Assembly (NCBI RefSeq): GCF_008364685.1
Contig: NZ_VTTL01000004.1
Location: 248,001-312,000 of the forward strand
DNA from: Xanthobacter oligotrophicus
GTDB lineage: Bacteria > Pseudomonadota > Alphaproteobacteria > Rhizobiales > Xanthobacteraceae
Length of the DNA: 64,000 bases
Reading direction: 5' to 3'
Part shown: one piece after another, positions 17,765 through 25,403 of the stretch
Numbering within the stretch: the stretch's first letter is position 1
Layout: every line of letters begins with the position of its first letter
Notes under the pieces: generated by a model
What the model saw: only the letters and a program-made list of their open reading frames with translations
Told to the model about the DNA's origin: nothing
The model's database searches: none
Program-made: the position numbers and the translations under genes

Positions 17765-17797
17765 CCGCCATGGCCGGGACACGCCCGGCCATGGCGG
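17765..17797 (+). promoter_or_regulatory. Perfect intercistronic hairpin between binding protein and second livH
   Basis: CCGCCATGGCCGGG at 17765-17778 and CCCGGCCATGGCGG at 17784-17797 form a perfect 14-bp stem with a 5-base loop, 18 bases after the binding-protein stop. It occupies the same place as the hairpin at 5982-6005 in the first Liv operon and probably sets binding-protein excess over permease. Confidence 0.55.
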
Positions 17798-17860
17798 CTG
17801 TCATGAAACCGCGATCCGCCGTCCAGCCGAACACCTCTGCCTGACGCGAGAGGACATGTG

Positions 17861-18802
17861 ATGGAACATCTCTTTGTCGCCGTCCTGAATGGCACGATCT
17901 ACGGATTGCTGCTGTTCATGGTCTCGGCGGGGCTGACCCTCATCTTCGGCATGATGGGTGTCCTCAATTTTGCGCACGCCTCGTTCTACATGCTGGGCGC
18001 GTATGTGGCCTATGCGCTGTCGGGCGTGCTTGGCTTCGCGCTGGCGGTCATCGTCGCCCCCCTCGTCGTCGGCGCGGTGGGGGTGGTGGTGGAGCGCTAT
18101 TTCCTGCGCCGGGTCCACCGCTTCGGCCATGCCCACGAACTGCTGCTCACCTTCGGCCTGTCCTTCATCATCGCGGAACTGATCAAGCTGTTCTTCGGCA
18201 ACTTCCCGGTGGACTACCGGGTGCCGGCGGCCTTGAGCTTTGCCGCCTTCCGCATCGGCGGCACCGATTATCCCGTCTACCGCCTCATCATGGGCGCGGT
18301 GGCGCTGGCCATGTTCGGCGTCATCTACGCGCTGCTCACCACCACGCGGGTGGGCATCGTGGTGCGCTCGGCCATCTTCCGGCCGCGCATGGCCGAGGCG
18401 CTGGGCCACAATGTGCCGCTCGTCTTCATGGGCGTGTTCGGGGTGGGTGCGGCGCTCGCGGGCCTCGCCGGCGCGCTGGCGGGGGCGTTCTACACCACCA
18501 ATCCCAACATGGCGCTGGAACTGGGGGTGCTGGTGTTTGTGGTGGTGGTGATCGGCGGCCTCGGCTCGCTGGAAGGGGCCATGGTCGCCTCCCTACTGAT
18601 CGGGGTGGTCACTTCGCTGGCGGTAGGCATCGACGCGAGCTTTGCCGACTTGCTCGGGGTCGTCGGCCTCGGCGATTGGGCGCGCGCGGTGGGCGGCCCG
18701 CTGACGCTGCAGGTGTCGAGCCTTGCCGCAACCATTCCGTTCGCGCTCATGCTGCTGGTGCTGCTGGTGCGTCCCTCGGGCCTGTTCGGCGACAAGAGCT
18801 AA
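17861..18802 (+). CDS. livH: Branched-chain-type ABC transporter permease LivH (second system)
   Basis: Inner-membrane permease, 313 aa, with LivH signatures GLTLIFGMMGVLNFAHASFYMLGAY split over the first transmembrane segments and GGLGSLEGAMVASLLIG near the end. The start at 17861 is preferred over the GTG at 17858 because of the AGAGGACA spacing. It lies downstream of the hairpin and 3 bases before livM, forming the pore with it. Confidence 0.9.
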   Translation: MEHLFVAVLNGTIYGLLLFMVSAGLTLIFGMMGVLNFAHASFYMLGAYVAYALSGVLGFALAVIVAPLVVGAVGVVVERYFLRRVHRFGHAHELLLTFGLSFIIAELIKLFFGNFPVDYRVPAALSFAAFRIGGTDYPVYRLIMGAVALAMFGVIYALLTTTRVGIVVRSAIFRPRMAEALGHNVPLVFMGVFGVGAALAGLAGALAGAFYTTNPNMALELGVLVFVVVVIGGLGSLEGAMVASLLIGVVTSLAVGIDASFADLLGVVGLGDWARAVGGPLTLQVSSLAATIPFALMLLVLLVRPSGLFGDKS

Positions 18803-18805
18803 CCC

Positions 18806-20032
18806 ATGCGCACCAAGGTCCTCCTCCTCGCCCTTGCCGTCGTGGCGCTGGTCGCCGCCCCGGCCTTCCTCTCCGCCGGCCTCGTCAATGCGTCGATCCA
18901 GATGCTGATCGCGGCCCTGTTCGCCTCCGCCTTCAGCCTGTTGTGCGGGCAGGCGGGGATGCTCTCCTTCGGCCATTCGGCCTATTTCGGCATCGGCGCA
19001 TTCGCCACCATCCATGCCATGAACGCCTTCAATGGCGCCGGCCTCCTGCCCACGCCGCTGCTGCCGCTGGTGGGCGGCGTGATGGGCCTCGTGAGCGGTA
19101 TCGCCGCCGGCTGGTTCGCCACCAAGCGCACCGGCGTCTATTTCTCCATGATCACGCTGGCGCTGGCCGAACTGCTGCACGCCCTGGCTCCGCACCTGAA
19201 AGAAGTGTTTGGCGGCGAGGCGGGCATCTCCGCCATGCGCATGCCGGCCTGGGGCTTCACCTTCGGCAGCAATGTGGAGGTCTACTACCTCACCCTCGGC
19301 TGGGTGCTGCTGTGCCTGCTGCTGCTCTATCTCTACACCCTGACGCCGGTGGGCCGCCTGACCCTCGGCCTGCGCGAGAACACCCACCGGCTGCGCTTCC
19401 TCGGCTACAACGTCCACCGGCTGGGCGTGCTGGTGTTCGCGGTGTCGGCCATGTTCTCGGGCGTGGCGGGCGGGCTGCAGGCGCTCAACATCGAGGCGGC
19501 CAACTATGTCGTGCTCGACATGCAGCTCTCCGCCTCGGTGGTGCTCAACAGCTATATCGGCGGCGTGAAGGTGTTCCTGGGCCCGGCGATCGGCGCCGCG
19601 CTCATGTCCTTCTTCGGCTATGCGGTGTCGGACCTCACCCGCTCGTGGCTGCTCTATCAGGGCGTGCTGTTCGTGCTGGTGATGATGTTCCTGCCCGATG
19701 GCCTCGTGGGCGAGTTTGCCAAACGGGTCCGCGAGGGGCGCTTCGGCCTCGGCTGGGAGCGGCTTTCGGCGGGGTTGCTGTTCGCGGTGGCACTGGTGCT
19801 CGCCATCGTCGGCTTCGTGTGCATGGTGGAGCTGGCGCAGCGCTTCTTCTCCACCGACTATCGGTCGATGATCGTCGGCACCCCATGGCCGCCGGTCACC
19901 CTGTTCGGGCGCGAGTGGCTGCCGTTCTCTCCCGTCACCTGGGGCCTGCCCCTGGGCCTGATGGCGGTGGGCATCGGCCTCCTCAATTTCGCGTCGCGTC
20001 GTCTGGATCCTGAGCGCGGAGGCGTTTCATGA
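18806..20032 (+). CDS. livM: Branched-chain-type ABC transporter permease LivM (second system), C-terminally extended
   Basis: Permease of 408 aa, about 60-80 residues longer than most LivM proteins. The core has FSLLCGQAGMLSFGHSAYFGIGA and the typical LivM loop around KRTGVYFSMITLALAE. After the conserved C-terminal region (LVMMFLPDGLVGEF) there are two extra hydrophobic segments, about WERLSAGLLFAVALVLAIVG and FSPVTWGLPLGLMAVGIGLL. The extra segments are in frame and have normal codon use, so they look genuine. The stop overlaps the livG start (ATGA). Confidence 0.88.
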   Translation: MRTKVLLLALAVVALVAAPAFLSAGLVNASIQMLIAALFASAFSLLCGQAGMLSFGHSAYFGIGAFATIHAMNAFNGAGLLPTPLLPLVGGVMGLVSGIAAGWFATKRTGVYFSMITLALAELLHALAPHLKEVFGGEAGISAMRMPAWGFTFGSNVEVYYLTLGWVLLCLLLLYLYTLTPVGRLTLGLRENTHRLRFLGYNVHRLGVLVFAVSAMFSGVAGGLQALNIEAANYVVLDMQLSASVVLNSYIGGVKVFLGPAIGAALMSFFGYAVSDLTRSWLLYQGVLFVLVMMFLPDGLVGEFAKRVREGRFGLGWERLSAGLLFAVALVLAIVGFVCMVELAQRFFSTDYRSMIVGTPWPPVTLFGREWLPFSPVTWGLPLGLMAVGIGLLNFASRRLDPERGGVS

Positions 20033-20781
20033 GCACGCCCGTCCTGTCCCTCCACGGGGTCCGCAAGTCCTTCGGACCCATCGAGATCATCCGCGGCATC
20101 GAGCTCGACGTGGTGCCAGGGGAGCGCCATGCGGTGATCGGGCCGAACGGGGCGGGCAAGTCCACCCTGTTCCACCTCATCTCCGGCCAGCTGACGCCCA
20201 CGGCCGGAGATATCCTGCTGGATGGTCTGCCCATCGGCGGCATGCCGCCCCATCTGGTGAACCGGCAGGGGCTGGCGCGCTCCTTCCAGATCACCAACAT
20301 CTTTCCCGGCCTCTCGGTGTTCGAGAACCTGAGGCTGGCGGTGATGCGGCGCTTCGGCCTCGATTTCGTGTTCTGGCGAAGGGCCTCCCGCCTCAAGGCG
20401 GTGACCCATCTGGCGGACGAACTGCTGGCCCAGGTGCGGCTGGAGAAGCGGGCAAACGTGCTGGCCAGCGAGCTGTCCTATTCCGAGCAGCGCTCGCTGG
20501 AGATCGGCATGACGCTGGCGAGCGATCCCAAGGTGATCCTTCTGGACGAGCCCATGGCGGGCATGTCCCACGAGGAGACGGAATACACGGTGGGCCTCAT
20601 CCGCGACATCACAAGGGGGCGCACGCTGCTCATCGTGGAACACGACATGGACGTGGTGTTCTCCCTCTCCGACCGCATCAGCGTGCTGGTCTACGGCCAG
20701 ATCATCGCCACCGGAACGCCGGCCGAGATCCGGGGCAACCTCGCGGTGCGCGAAGCCTATCTCGGCGAGGAGGCCAGCTGA
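20029..20781 (+). CDS. livG: ABC transporter ATP-binding protein LivG (second system)
   Basis: Cytoplasmic ATPase of 250 aa. Motifs are complete: Walker A GPNGAGKST, Q-loop RSFQITNIF, signature LSYSEQRSLEIG, Walker B VILLDEPMAGM and switch IVEHDMDVV. It energises the second Liv pore together with LivF. Its stop codon shares a base with the start of livF at 20781, and it overlaps livM by four bases, so the block is translationally coupled. Confidence 0.9.
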   Translation: MSTPVLSLHGVRKSFGPIEIIRGIELDVVPGERHAVIGPNGAGKSTLFHLISGQLTPTAGDILLDGLPIGGMPPHLVNRQGLARSFQITNIFPGLSVFENLRLAVMRRFGLDFVFWRRASRLKAVTHLADELLAQVRLEKRANVLASELSYSEQRSLEIGMTLASDPKVILLDEPMAGMSHEETEYTVGLIRDITRGRTLLIVEHDMDVVFSLSDRISVLVYGQIIATGTPAEIRGNLAVREAYLGEEAS

Positions 20782-21497
20782 TGCGCGACACACCCCTTCT
20801 CACCGTCGACGGCCTCCACGCCCATTACGGCAAGAGCCACATCCTGCACGGCGTCACCTTCCAGGTGGGGCAGGGGGAAGTGGTGAGCCTCTTGGGCCGC
20901 AACGGCTCGGGCCGCTCGACCACGCTGAAGGCCATCATGGGCCTGGTGCCGCCCACCCGCGGACACATCGTGCTCCGCGGCAAGGACCTCACCGGCGCCC
21001 GCGCCTTCACCATCTGCCGGTCCGGCATCGCCTATGTACCGGAGGAGCGCGAGGTCTTCCTCAACCTGACCGTGGACGAAAACCTGCGGATGGGCGAGCA
21101 GAAGGGCGCGGAGGGCGCCGCGCGCTGGACCATCGAGCAGATGTTCGACTATTTCCCGCGCCTCAAGGAGCGGCGCAACACCCGTGCCGGCAGCCTCTCC
21201 GGCGGCGAGCAGCAGATGCTCACCATGTGCCGCTCGCTGCTGGGCAATCCGCTGGTCATCCTCATCGACGAGCCCACCGAGGGCTTGGCGCCGAAGATCG
21301 TGACCGTGGTGGGCGAAGCCATCGCCGACATCAACCGGCGCGGGGTGTCCGTGCTGCTGGTGGAGCAGAAGCTCACCATCGCCCTCAAGGTATCGCACCG
21401 GGTGTGCGTCATGGGCCACGGCCGCATCGTGTTCGAGGGGGCCCCCGAGGCGCTCACCTCCAACGCGCGGCTGATGGAGGAATGGCTCGCGGTCTGA
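20781..21497 (+). CDS. livF: ABC transporter ATP-binding protein LivF (second system), Walker A Lys replaced by Arg
   Basis: ATPase partner of 238 aa with the LivF-type signature LSGGEQQM, Walker B VILIDEPTEGL and switch LLVEQKL. The Walker A loop reads GRNGSGRST (residues 39-47): the normally invariant Lys is Arg45, encoded by CGC at 20913-20915. In most ABC ATPases this change impairs ATP binding, so this subunit may be a weakened or structural partner with LivG providing the main hydrolysis. Alternatively Arg is tolerated in this subfamily. Otherwise the protein is intact. Confidence 0.87.
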   Translation: MRDTPLLTVDGLHAHYGKSHILHGVTFQVGQGEVVSLLGRNGSGRSTTLKAIMGLVPPTRGHIVLRGKDLTGARAFTICRSGIAYVPEEREVFLNLTVDENLRMGEQKGAEGAARWTIEQMFDYFPRLKERRNTRAGSLSGGEQQMLTMCRSLLGNPLVILIDEPTEGLAPKIVTVVGEAIADINRRGVSVLLVEQKLTIALKVSHRVCVMGHGRIVFEGAPEALTSNARLMEEWLAV

Positions 21498-21516
21498 GCG
21501 GGCGCTCAAGACCCGC
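21497..21516. terminator. Candidate bidirectional hairpin between convergent livF and gntR
   Basis: GCGGG at about 21498-21502 and CCCGC at about 21512-21516 flank a 9-base loop in the 21-base gap between two convergent genes. The stem is short and has no T-run. Confidence 0.3.
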
Positions 21517-21518
21517 AG

Positions 21519-22247
21519 TCAGGTCTCGGAGGTCGCGCGCACCGTGCGCTTGATGCGGCGACGGCCGGCCTCGCCGTTCTGCAGGTCCTGCTGGGCCTTC
21601 AGCCGGGTGATGAAGACCCCCGCCGCGCGCAGAATGTGGTCGCGGCTGAGCTGCTCGGCCTTCGCCCCGTCGCCGGTGACGATGGCATCCAGAATGGCGG
21701 CGTGCTCGTCCCAGATGTTGTAGGGCATCTCGTCGGCGTCGCGCAGCACTTCGCCCATCACCCGCCGCAGGGATGGCCAGTGGGGGGCGGTGGTCTCGTT
21801 GATCAGGGGGTTGCCCGAAAGCTCGCTCAGGAAGGCGTGGAAGGCGATATCCGCCTCGATCTGGCGATCGAGCAAGCCGCTTTTGACGGCCTCGAGGCCA
21901 TCGGCGATGTAGCGCGGGCCTTCCGCCTTGGCGCGCTTGCAGCCGTTGCTCGCCGCCAGGCGCGCCGCCAGGCCTTCCACCACCGCGCGGATCTCGTAGA
22001 GATTGCGGATGAAGTCCAGGTCCAGCGGGGCCACGACCAAGCCCCGGCCTTCGGCCTCGCGCACCAGCCCGCGGCTGCGCAGCAGCAGCAGCGCCTGCTG
22101 CACCGGCTGGCGGGACACGCCATAGGCGCGCGCCAACTCATCCTGAATGAGGCGCGCATTGGAGGGCAGCTCTCCGCTGATGATCTCCGACGTGATCGCC
22201 TCGACGACCTGATCCACCAGACTCGGCTGGCTCTGAATAACGCGCAT
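21519..22247 (-). CDS. GntR-family regulator with FCD domain, divergent from TRAP operon
   Basis: Regulator of 242 aa. The start at 22247 (MRVIQSQPSLVDQV) is preferred because a GAGGGA element precedes it; an ATG at 22262 is also in frame. The winged helix includes LIQDELARAYGVSRQPVQQALLLLRSRGLV. The C-terminal FCD-type domain has IEADIAFHAFL and WDEHAAILDAI with the expected acidic/His positions for a metal-bound carboxylate sensor. It probably controls the divergent TRAP transporter, ligase and lyase genes. Confidence 0.85.
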   Translation of the reverse strand: MRVIQSQPSLVDQVVEAITSEIISGELPSNARLIQDELARAYGVSRQPVQQALLLLRSRGLVREAEGRGLVVAPLDLDFIRNLYEIRAVVEGLAARLAASNGCKRAKAEGPRYIADGLEAVKSGLLDRQIEADIAFHAFLSELSGNPLINETTAPHWPSLRRVMGEVLRDADEMPYNIWDEHAAILDAIVTGDGAKAEQLSRDHILRAAGVFITRLKAQQDLQNGEAGRRRIKRTVRATSET

Positions 22248-22306
22248 CTCGTCCCTCACCATCCCCAGCATACATGTTGCGCCGCAGAAATGCATCGTCG
22301 CTTGCA

Positions 22307-22338
22307 TTTGAATTCGGAATTCGTATGCTGAATTCAAA
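22307..22338. promoter_or_regulatory. TTTGAATTC / GAATTCAAA inverted repeat upstream of the TRAP operon
   Basis: TTTGAATTC at 22307-22315 and GAATTCAAA at 22330-22338 are perfect 9-bp inverted arms, with a further GAATTC at 22317-22322 between them. The element lies in the divergent gap between the GntR gene and dctP and is a plausible GntR operator overlapping the promoters. Confidence 0.5.
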
Positions 22339-22386
22339 GAAGGCCGAAAACAACCCGGCACAAAGTCGCAAACGGGAGGAAACGCC

Positions 22387-23415
22387 ATGAAGACCCTGAA
22401 CCGACGCGCGCTTCTCAAGCTGTCCGCCGCCGCCTGCGGCGTCCTCGGCGGCACCACGCTCGCCGCGCCCTACGTCCTCGCCAAGACCGAGCCGCTCAAG
22501 CTGAAGTTCGGCAACGACCTGCCGGACAGCCATTCGGTGAACGTGCGCCTGCGCGAGGCCATCGCCGCCATCGGCGCGGAGACCGACGGCGCCCTGGACA
22601 TCAGCCTGTTTCCCAACAACCAGCTCGGCAGCGATCCCGACATGATGTCCCAGCTGCGCTCCGGCGCGCTGGAACTGGCCACCATGCCGGGCACGGTGCT
22701 GTCCACCATCATCCCGGCCACGGCCCTGACCGGCGTTGGCTTCGCCTTCACCAGCTACGACAAGGTGTGGAGCGCCATGGACGGCGCGGTGGGCGACTAT
22801 GTCCGCGCCAGCATCGCCAAGACCAACCTCGTTCCCTTCACCGCGGCGTGGGACAACGGCTTCCGCCAGATCACGTCGAGCACCCGCCCCATCAAGGATC
22901 CGGGCGACCTCGCCGGCTTCAAGATCCGCGTGCCGCTGGTGCCGCTGTGGGTGAACATGTTCTCGGCCTTCGGGGCCTCGCCGGTCAGCATTCCGCTGGC
23001 GGAAGCCTATTCATCGCTCCAGACCAAGATTGCCGACGGCCAGGAAAATCCCCTCGCCCTCATCTACAACGCGAAGTTCTTCGAGGTTCAGAAGTATTGC
23101 TCGCTCACCAACCACGCGTGGGACGGCTTCTGGCTGCTGGCGAGCGGACGGGTCTGGAAGAACATTCCAGAAGACCTGCAGAAGGTGATGGAAAAGCATT
23201 TCAATGCCGCCGCCCTCAAGCAGCGGGCTGATATCGTCAAGGCCAACCTGAGCCTCCAGGCGGAGCTTGAGGCGAAGGGACTGATCTTCAACACCACCAA
23301 CTCCGAACTCTTCCAGCAGACCCTTGCCAAGACGAGCTTCTACAAGGATGCGCGCGCCAAGTTCGGCGACGAGGCCTGGAACCTGCTCCAGAAGTTCGCC
23401 GGCCCCATCGGCTGA
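22387..23415 (+). CDS. dctP: TRAP transporter substrate-binding protein DctP
   Basis: Periplasmic binding protein of 342 aa. The N-terminus (MKTLNRRALLKLSAAACG) carries an NRRALLK motif, so export may be by the Tat route. DctP features include FGNDLPDSHSVNVRL, FPNNQLGSDPDMMSQLRSG and GFKIRVPLVPLW; the Arg in the last is the residue that normally holds the ligand carboxylate. It delivers an organic acid to the fused DctQM protein 12 bases downstream. Neighbouring acyl-CoA ligase and ThDP lyase genes suggest a hydroxy- or short-chain acid. A GGGAGG-like ribosome-binding site precedes the start. Confidence 0.9.
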   Translation: MKTLNRRALLKLSAAACGVLGGTTLAAPYVLAKTEPLKLKFGNDLPDSHSVNVRLREAIAAIGAETDGALDISLFPNNQLGSDPDMMSQLRSGALELATMPGTVLSTIIPATALTGVGFAFTSYDKVWSAMDGAVGDYVRASIAKTNLVPFTAAWDNGFRQITSSTRPIKDPGDLAGFKIRVPLVPLWVNMFSAFGASPVSIPLAEAYSSLQTKIADGQENPLALIYNAKFFEVQKYCSLTNHAWDGFWLLASGRVWKNIPEDLQKVMEKHFNAAALKQRADIVKANLSLQAELEAKGLIFNTTNSELFQQTLAKTSFYKDARAKFGDEAWNLLQKFAGPIG

Positions 23416-23427
23416 GAGGGGGCCATC

Positions 23428-25299
23428 ATGCAGATCGACCTGGGGCTGGGTGCCGCCGCGCCCGCCGTTCAATCGCCCTTCCTCATCCGGCGCCTCACTG
23501 CGCTGATCCGCAGCGTGACGGGCATCGCGGTTGCGGCGCTGGTGGCGGCCGAGATGGTGGTGCTGTTCGCCGGGGTCGTGGCCCGATACCTGTTCCACAG
23601 GCCCCTGATTTGGACCGATGAACTGGCGGGCAGCCTGTTCCTCTGGCTGGCCATGCTCGGGGCCGTGGTCGCCTTCGAGCGCGGCGAGCACATGCGCATG
23701 AGCGCCTTCGTGGGGGGCCTTCGGTCCCCGCTGCGCGGCTTCTTCGAGGCGCTGGCGGTCGCGGTGCCGCTGCTGTTCCTGGCGCTGGCCATGGGCGCGG
23801 CGGTGGAGTTCGCGGTGGACGAGGCCATCGTCACCACCCCGGCGCTCGACATCTCCGCCGCCTGGCGGGTGTCCGCGCTTCCCGTGGGCTTCGGCCTCAT
23901 GCTGGTGCTTGCCCTGCTTCGGCTCGCCGGACAGGCCGACTGGCGCGCCACCCTCGCGGCGGTGGTGCTGGTGGTCGCGACGGCGGCGGCCTTCAGCGCC
24001 CTACACCCGTATTTCACCGGGCTCGGCAACCTCAACCTGGTGATCTTCTTCGTGGGACTGGTGGGGGCCATGGTCCTGGCCGGGATTCCCATCGCCTTCG
24101 CCTTCGCCACGGCAACCTTCGGCTACATCTGCCTCACGACGCGATTGCCGCACACGGTGGTGATCGGCCGGATGGACGAGGGCATGAGCCACTTCGTGCT
24201 GCTCTCGGTGCCGCTGTTCGTCTTCCTCGGCCTGCTCATCGAGATGACCGGCATGGCGCGGGCCATGGTGGCCTTCCTCGCCAGCCTGCTCGGCCATGTG
24301 CGCGGCGGCCTGCAATATGTGCTGGTGGGGGCCATGTACCTGGTCTCGGGTATTTCCGGGTCGAAGGCCGCGGACATGGCCGCCATCGCCCCGGTGCTGC
24401 TGCCGGAGATGGAGAAGCGCGGCGCGCAGCGCGGCGAGCTGCTGGCGCTGCTGTCGGCGACCGGCGCGCAGACCGAGACCATCCCGCCCAGCCTGGTGCT
24501 GATCACGGTCGGCTCGGTCACCGGCGTCTCCATCGCCGCCCTGTTCGCCGGCGGCCTTCTGCCGGCGGTGGTGCTCGGCGCTCTGCTGTGCGCCGTGGTC
24601 TGGTGGCGCAGCCGCGGCGAGGACCTTTCGGCGGTGCGCCGCGCCAGCCTGCGGGAGATCGCCTCCGCCTTCGTCGTGGCGCTGCCGGCGCTGGCCTTGC
24701 CCTTCATCATCCGGGCGGCGGTTATCGAGGGCGTGGCGACGGCCACCGAAGTTTCCACCATCGGCGTCGCCTATGCCGCCCTGGCCGGGCTTCTGATCTA
24801 TCGCCGCTTCGACTGGAAGCGGCTCTATCCGATGCTGGTGGACACCGCGGCCCTGTCCGGGGCCATCCTCCTCATCATCGGCGCCGCCACCGCCATGGCC
24901 TGGGCCCTGACCCAGTCGGGCTTCTCGGCCTCGCTGGCCAAGATGATGATGGCGCTGCCCGGCGGCCCCTTCGCCTTCCTGCTGGTGTCGCTCCTCGCCT
25001 TCGTGGTGCTGGGCAGCGTGCTGGAGGGCATTCCCGCCATCGTCCTGTTCGGGCCGCTGCTGTTCCCCATCGCCCGGCAGGTGGGCCTGCACGAGGTGCA
25101 CTACGCGATGGTGGTGATCCTCGCCATGGGCATCGGGCTGTTCGCCCCGCCCTTCGGGGTCGGCTACTACGCCGCCTGCGCCATCAGCCGCATCAGCCCG
25201 GACGAAGGCATGCGGCCCATGCTCGGCTACATGGCCGCGCTCCTCATCGGCACCCTCATCGTCGCCGCCGTGCCGTGGATCTCCACCGGCTTTCTCTAG
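23428..25299 (+). CDS. TRAP transporter fused small and large permease subunits (DctQM, 623 aa)
   Basis: A single polypeptide combining the DctQ small permease (about residues 20-195, with RYLFHRPLIWTDELAGSLFLWL) and the DctM large permease (about 200-623, with ILITVGS-type membrane repeats and GIPIAFAFATATFGY). About 16 hydrophobic segments are visible. DctM uses the cation gradient to pull in the acid delivered by DctP. Fusions of this type are known in TRAP families, so this is not a sequencing artefact. The gene ends exactly where an intergenic repeat begins. Confidence 0.9.
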   Translation: MQIDLGLGAAAPAVQSPFLIRRLTALIRSVTGIAVAALVAAEMVVLFAGVVARYLFHRPLIWTDELAGSLFLWLAMLGAVVAFERGEHMRMSAFVGGLRSPLRGFFEALAVAVPLLFLALAMGAAVEFAVDEAIVTTPALDISAAWRVSALPVGFGLMLVLALLRLAGQADWRATLAAVVLVVATAAAFSALHPYFTGLGNLNLVIFFVGLVGAMVLAGIPIAFAFATATFGYICLTTRLPHTVVIGRMDEGMSHFVLLSVPLFVFLGLLIEMTGMARAMVAFLASLLGHVRGGLQYVLVGAMYLVSGISGSKAADMAAIAPVLLPEMEKRGAQRGELLALLSATGAQTETIPPSLVLITVGSVTGVSIAALFAGGLLPAVVLGALLCAVVWWRSRGEDLSAVRRASLREIASAFVVALPALALPFIIRAAVIEGVATATEVSTIGVAYAALAGLLIYRRFDWKRLYPMLVDTAALSGAILLIIGAATAMAWALTQSGFSASLAKMMMALPGGPFAFLLVSLLAFVVLGSVLEGIPAIVLFGPLLFPIARQVGLHEVHYAMVVILAMGIGLFAPPFGVGYYAACAISRISPDEGMRPMLGYMAALLIGTLIVAAVPWISTGFL

Positions 25300-25362
25300 A
25301 GCCATGTGTTCACGCGTTTTCTTCACGCGAACCGGAATCCACTTCGCTCGAAAGCGCTCCAG
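25296..25362. repeat. Hyphomicrobiales-type interspersed intergenic repeat
   Basis: The segment starts CTAGAGC at the dctQM stop and continues with CACGCGTTTTCTTCACGCG, then ACTTCGCTCGAAAGCGCTCC. From memory this matches a short palindromic repeat scattered through many rhizobial-order genomes; its ends (CTAGAGC and GCGCTCCAG) are near-inverted. It sits between dctQM and the ligase and could fold in the transcript. Shorter CTAGAGC starts occur at 41229 and 44241. Confidence 0.5.
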
Positions 25363-25403
25363 TGATCCGCGCGGCTAGGCATGCCGCAATCGGAGGGCAG
25401 GAC

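Noticed and set aside
20781-21497. Pseudogene status for the second livF
   Set aside because: Despite the Lys to Arg change the gene is full length with all other motifs and lies in a tightly coupled operon, so it is treated as functional or specialised.
24588-25403. In-frame upstream extension of the acyl-CoA ligase
   Set aside because: The extension is the shifted frame of dctQM; the ATG at 25404 with a good ribosome-binding site starts exactly at the ligase-family N-terminus.
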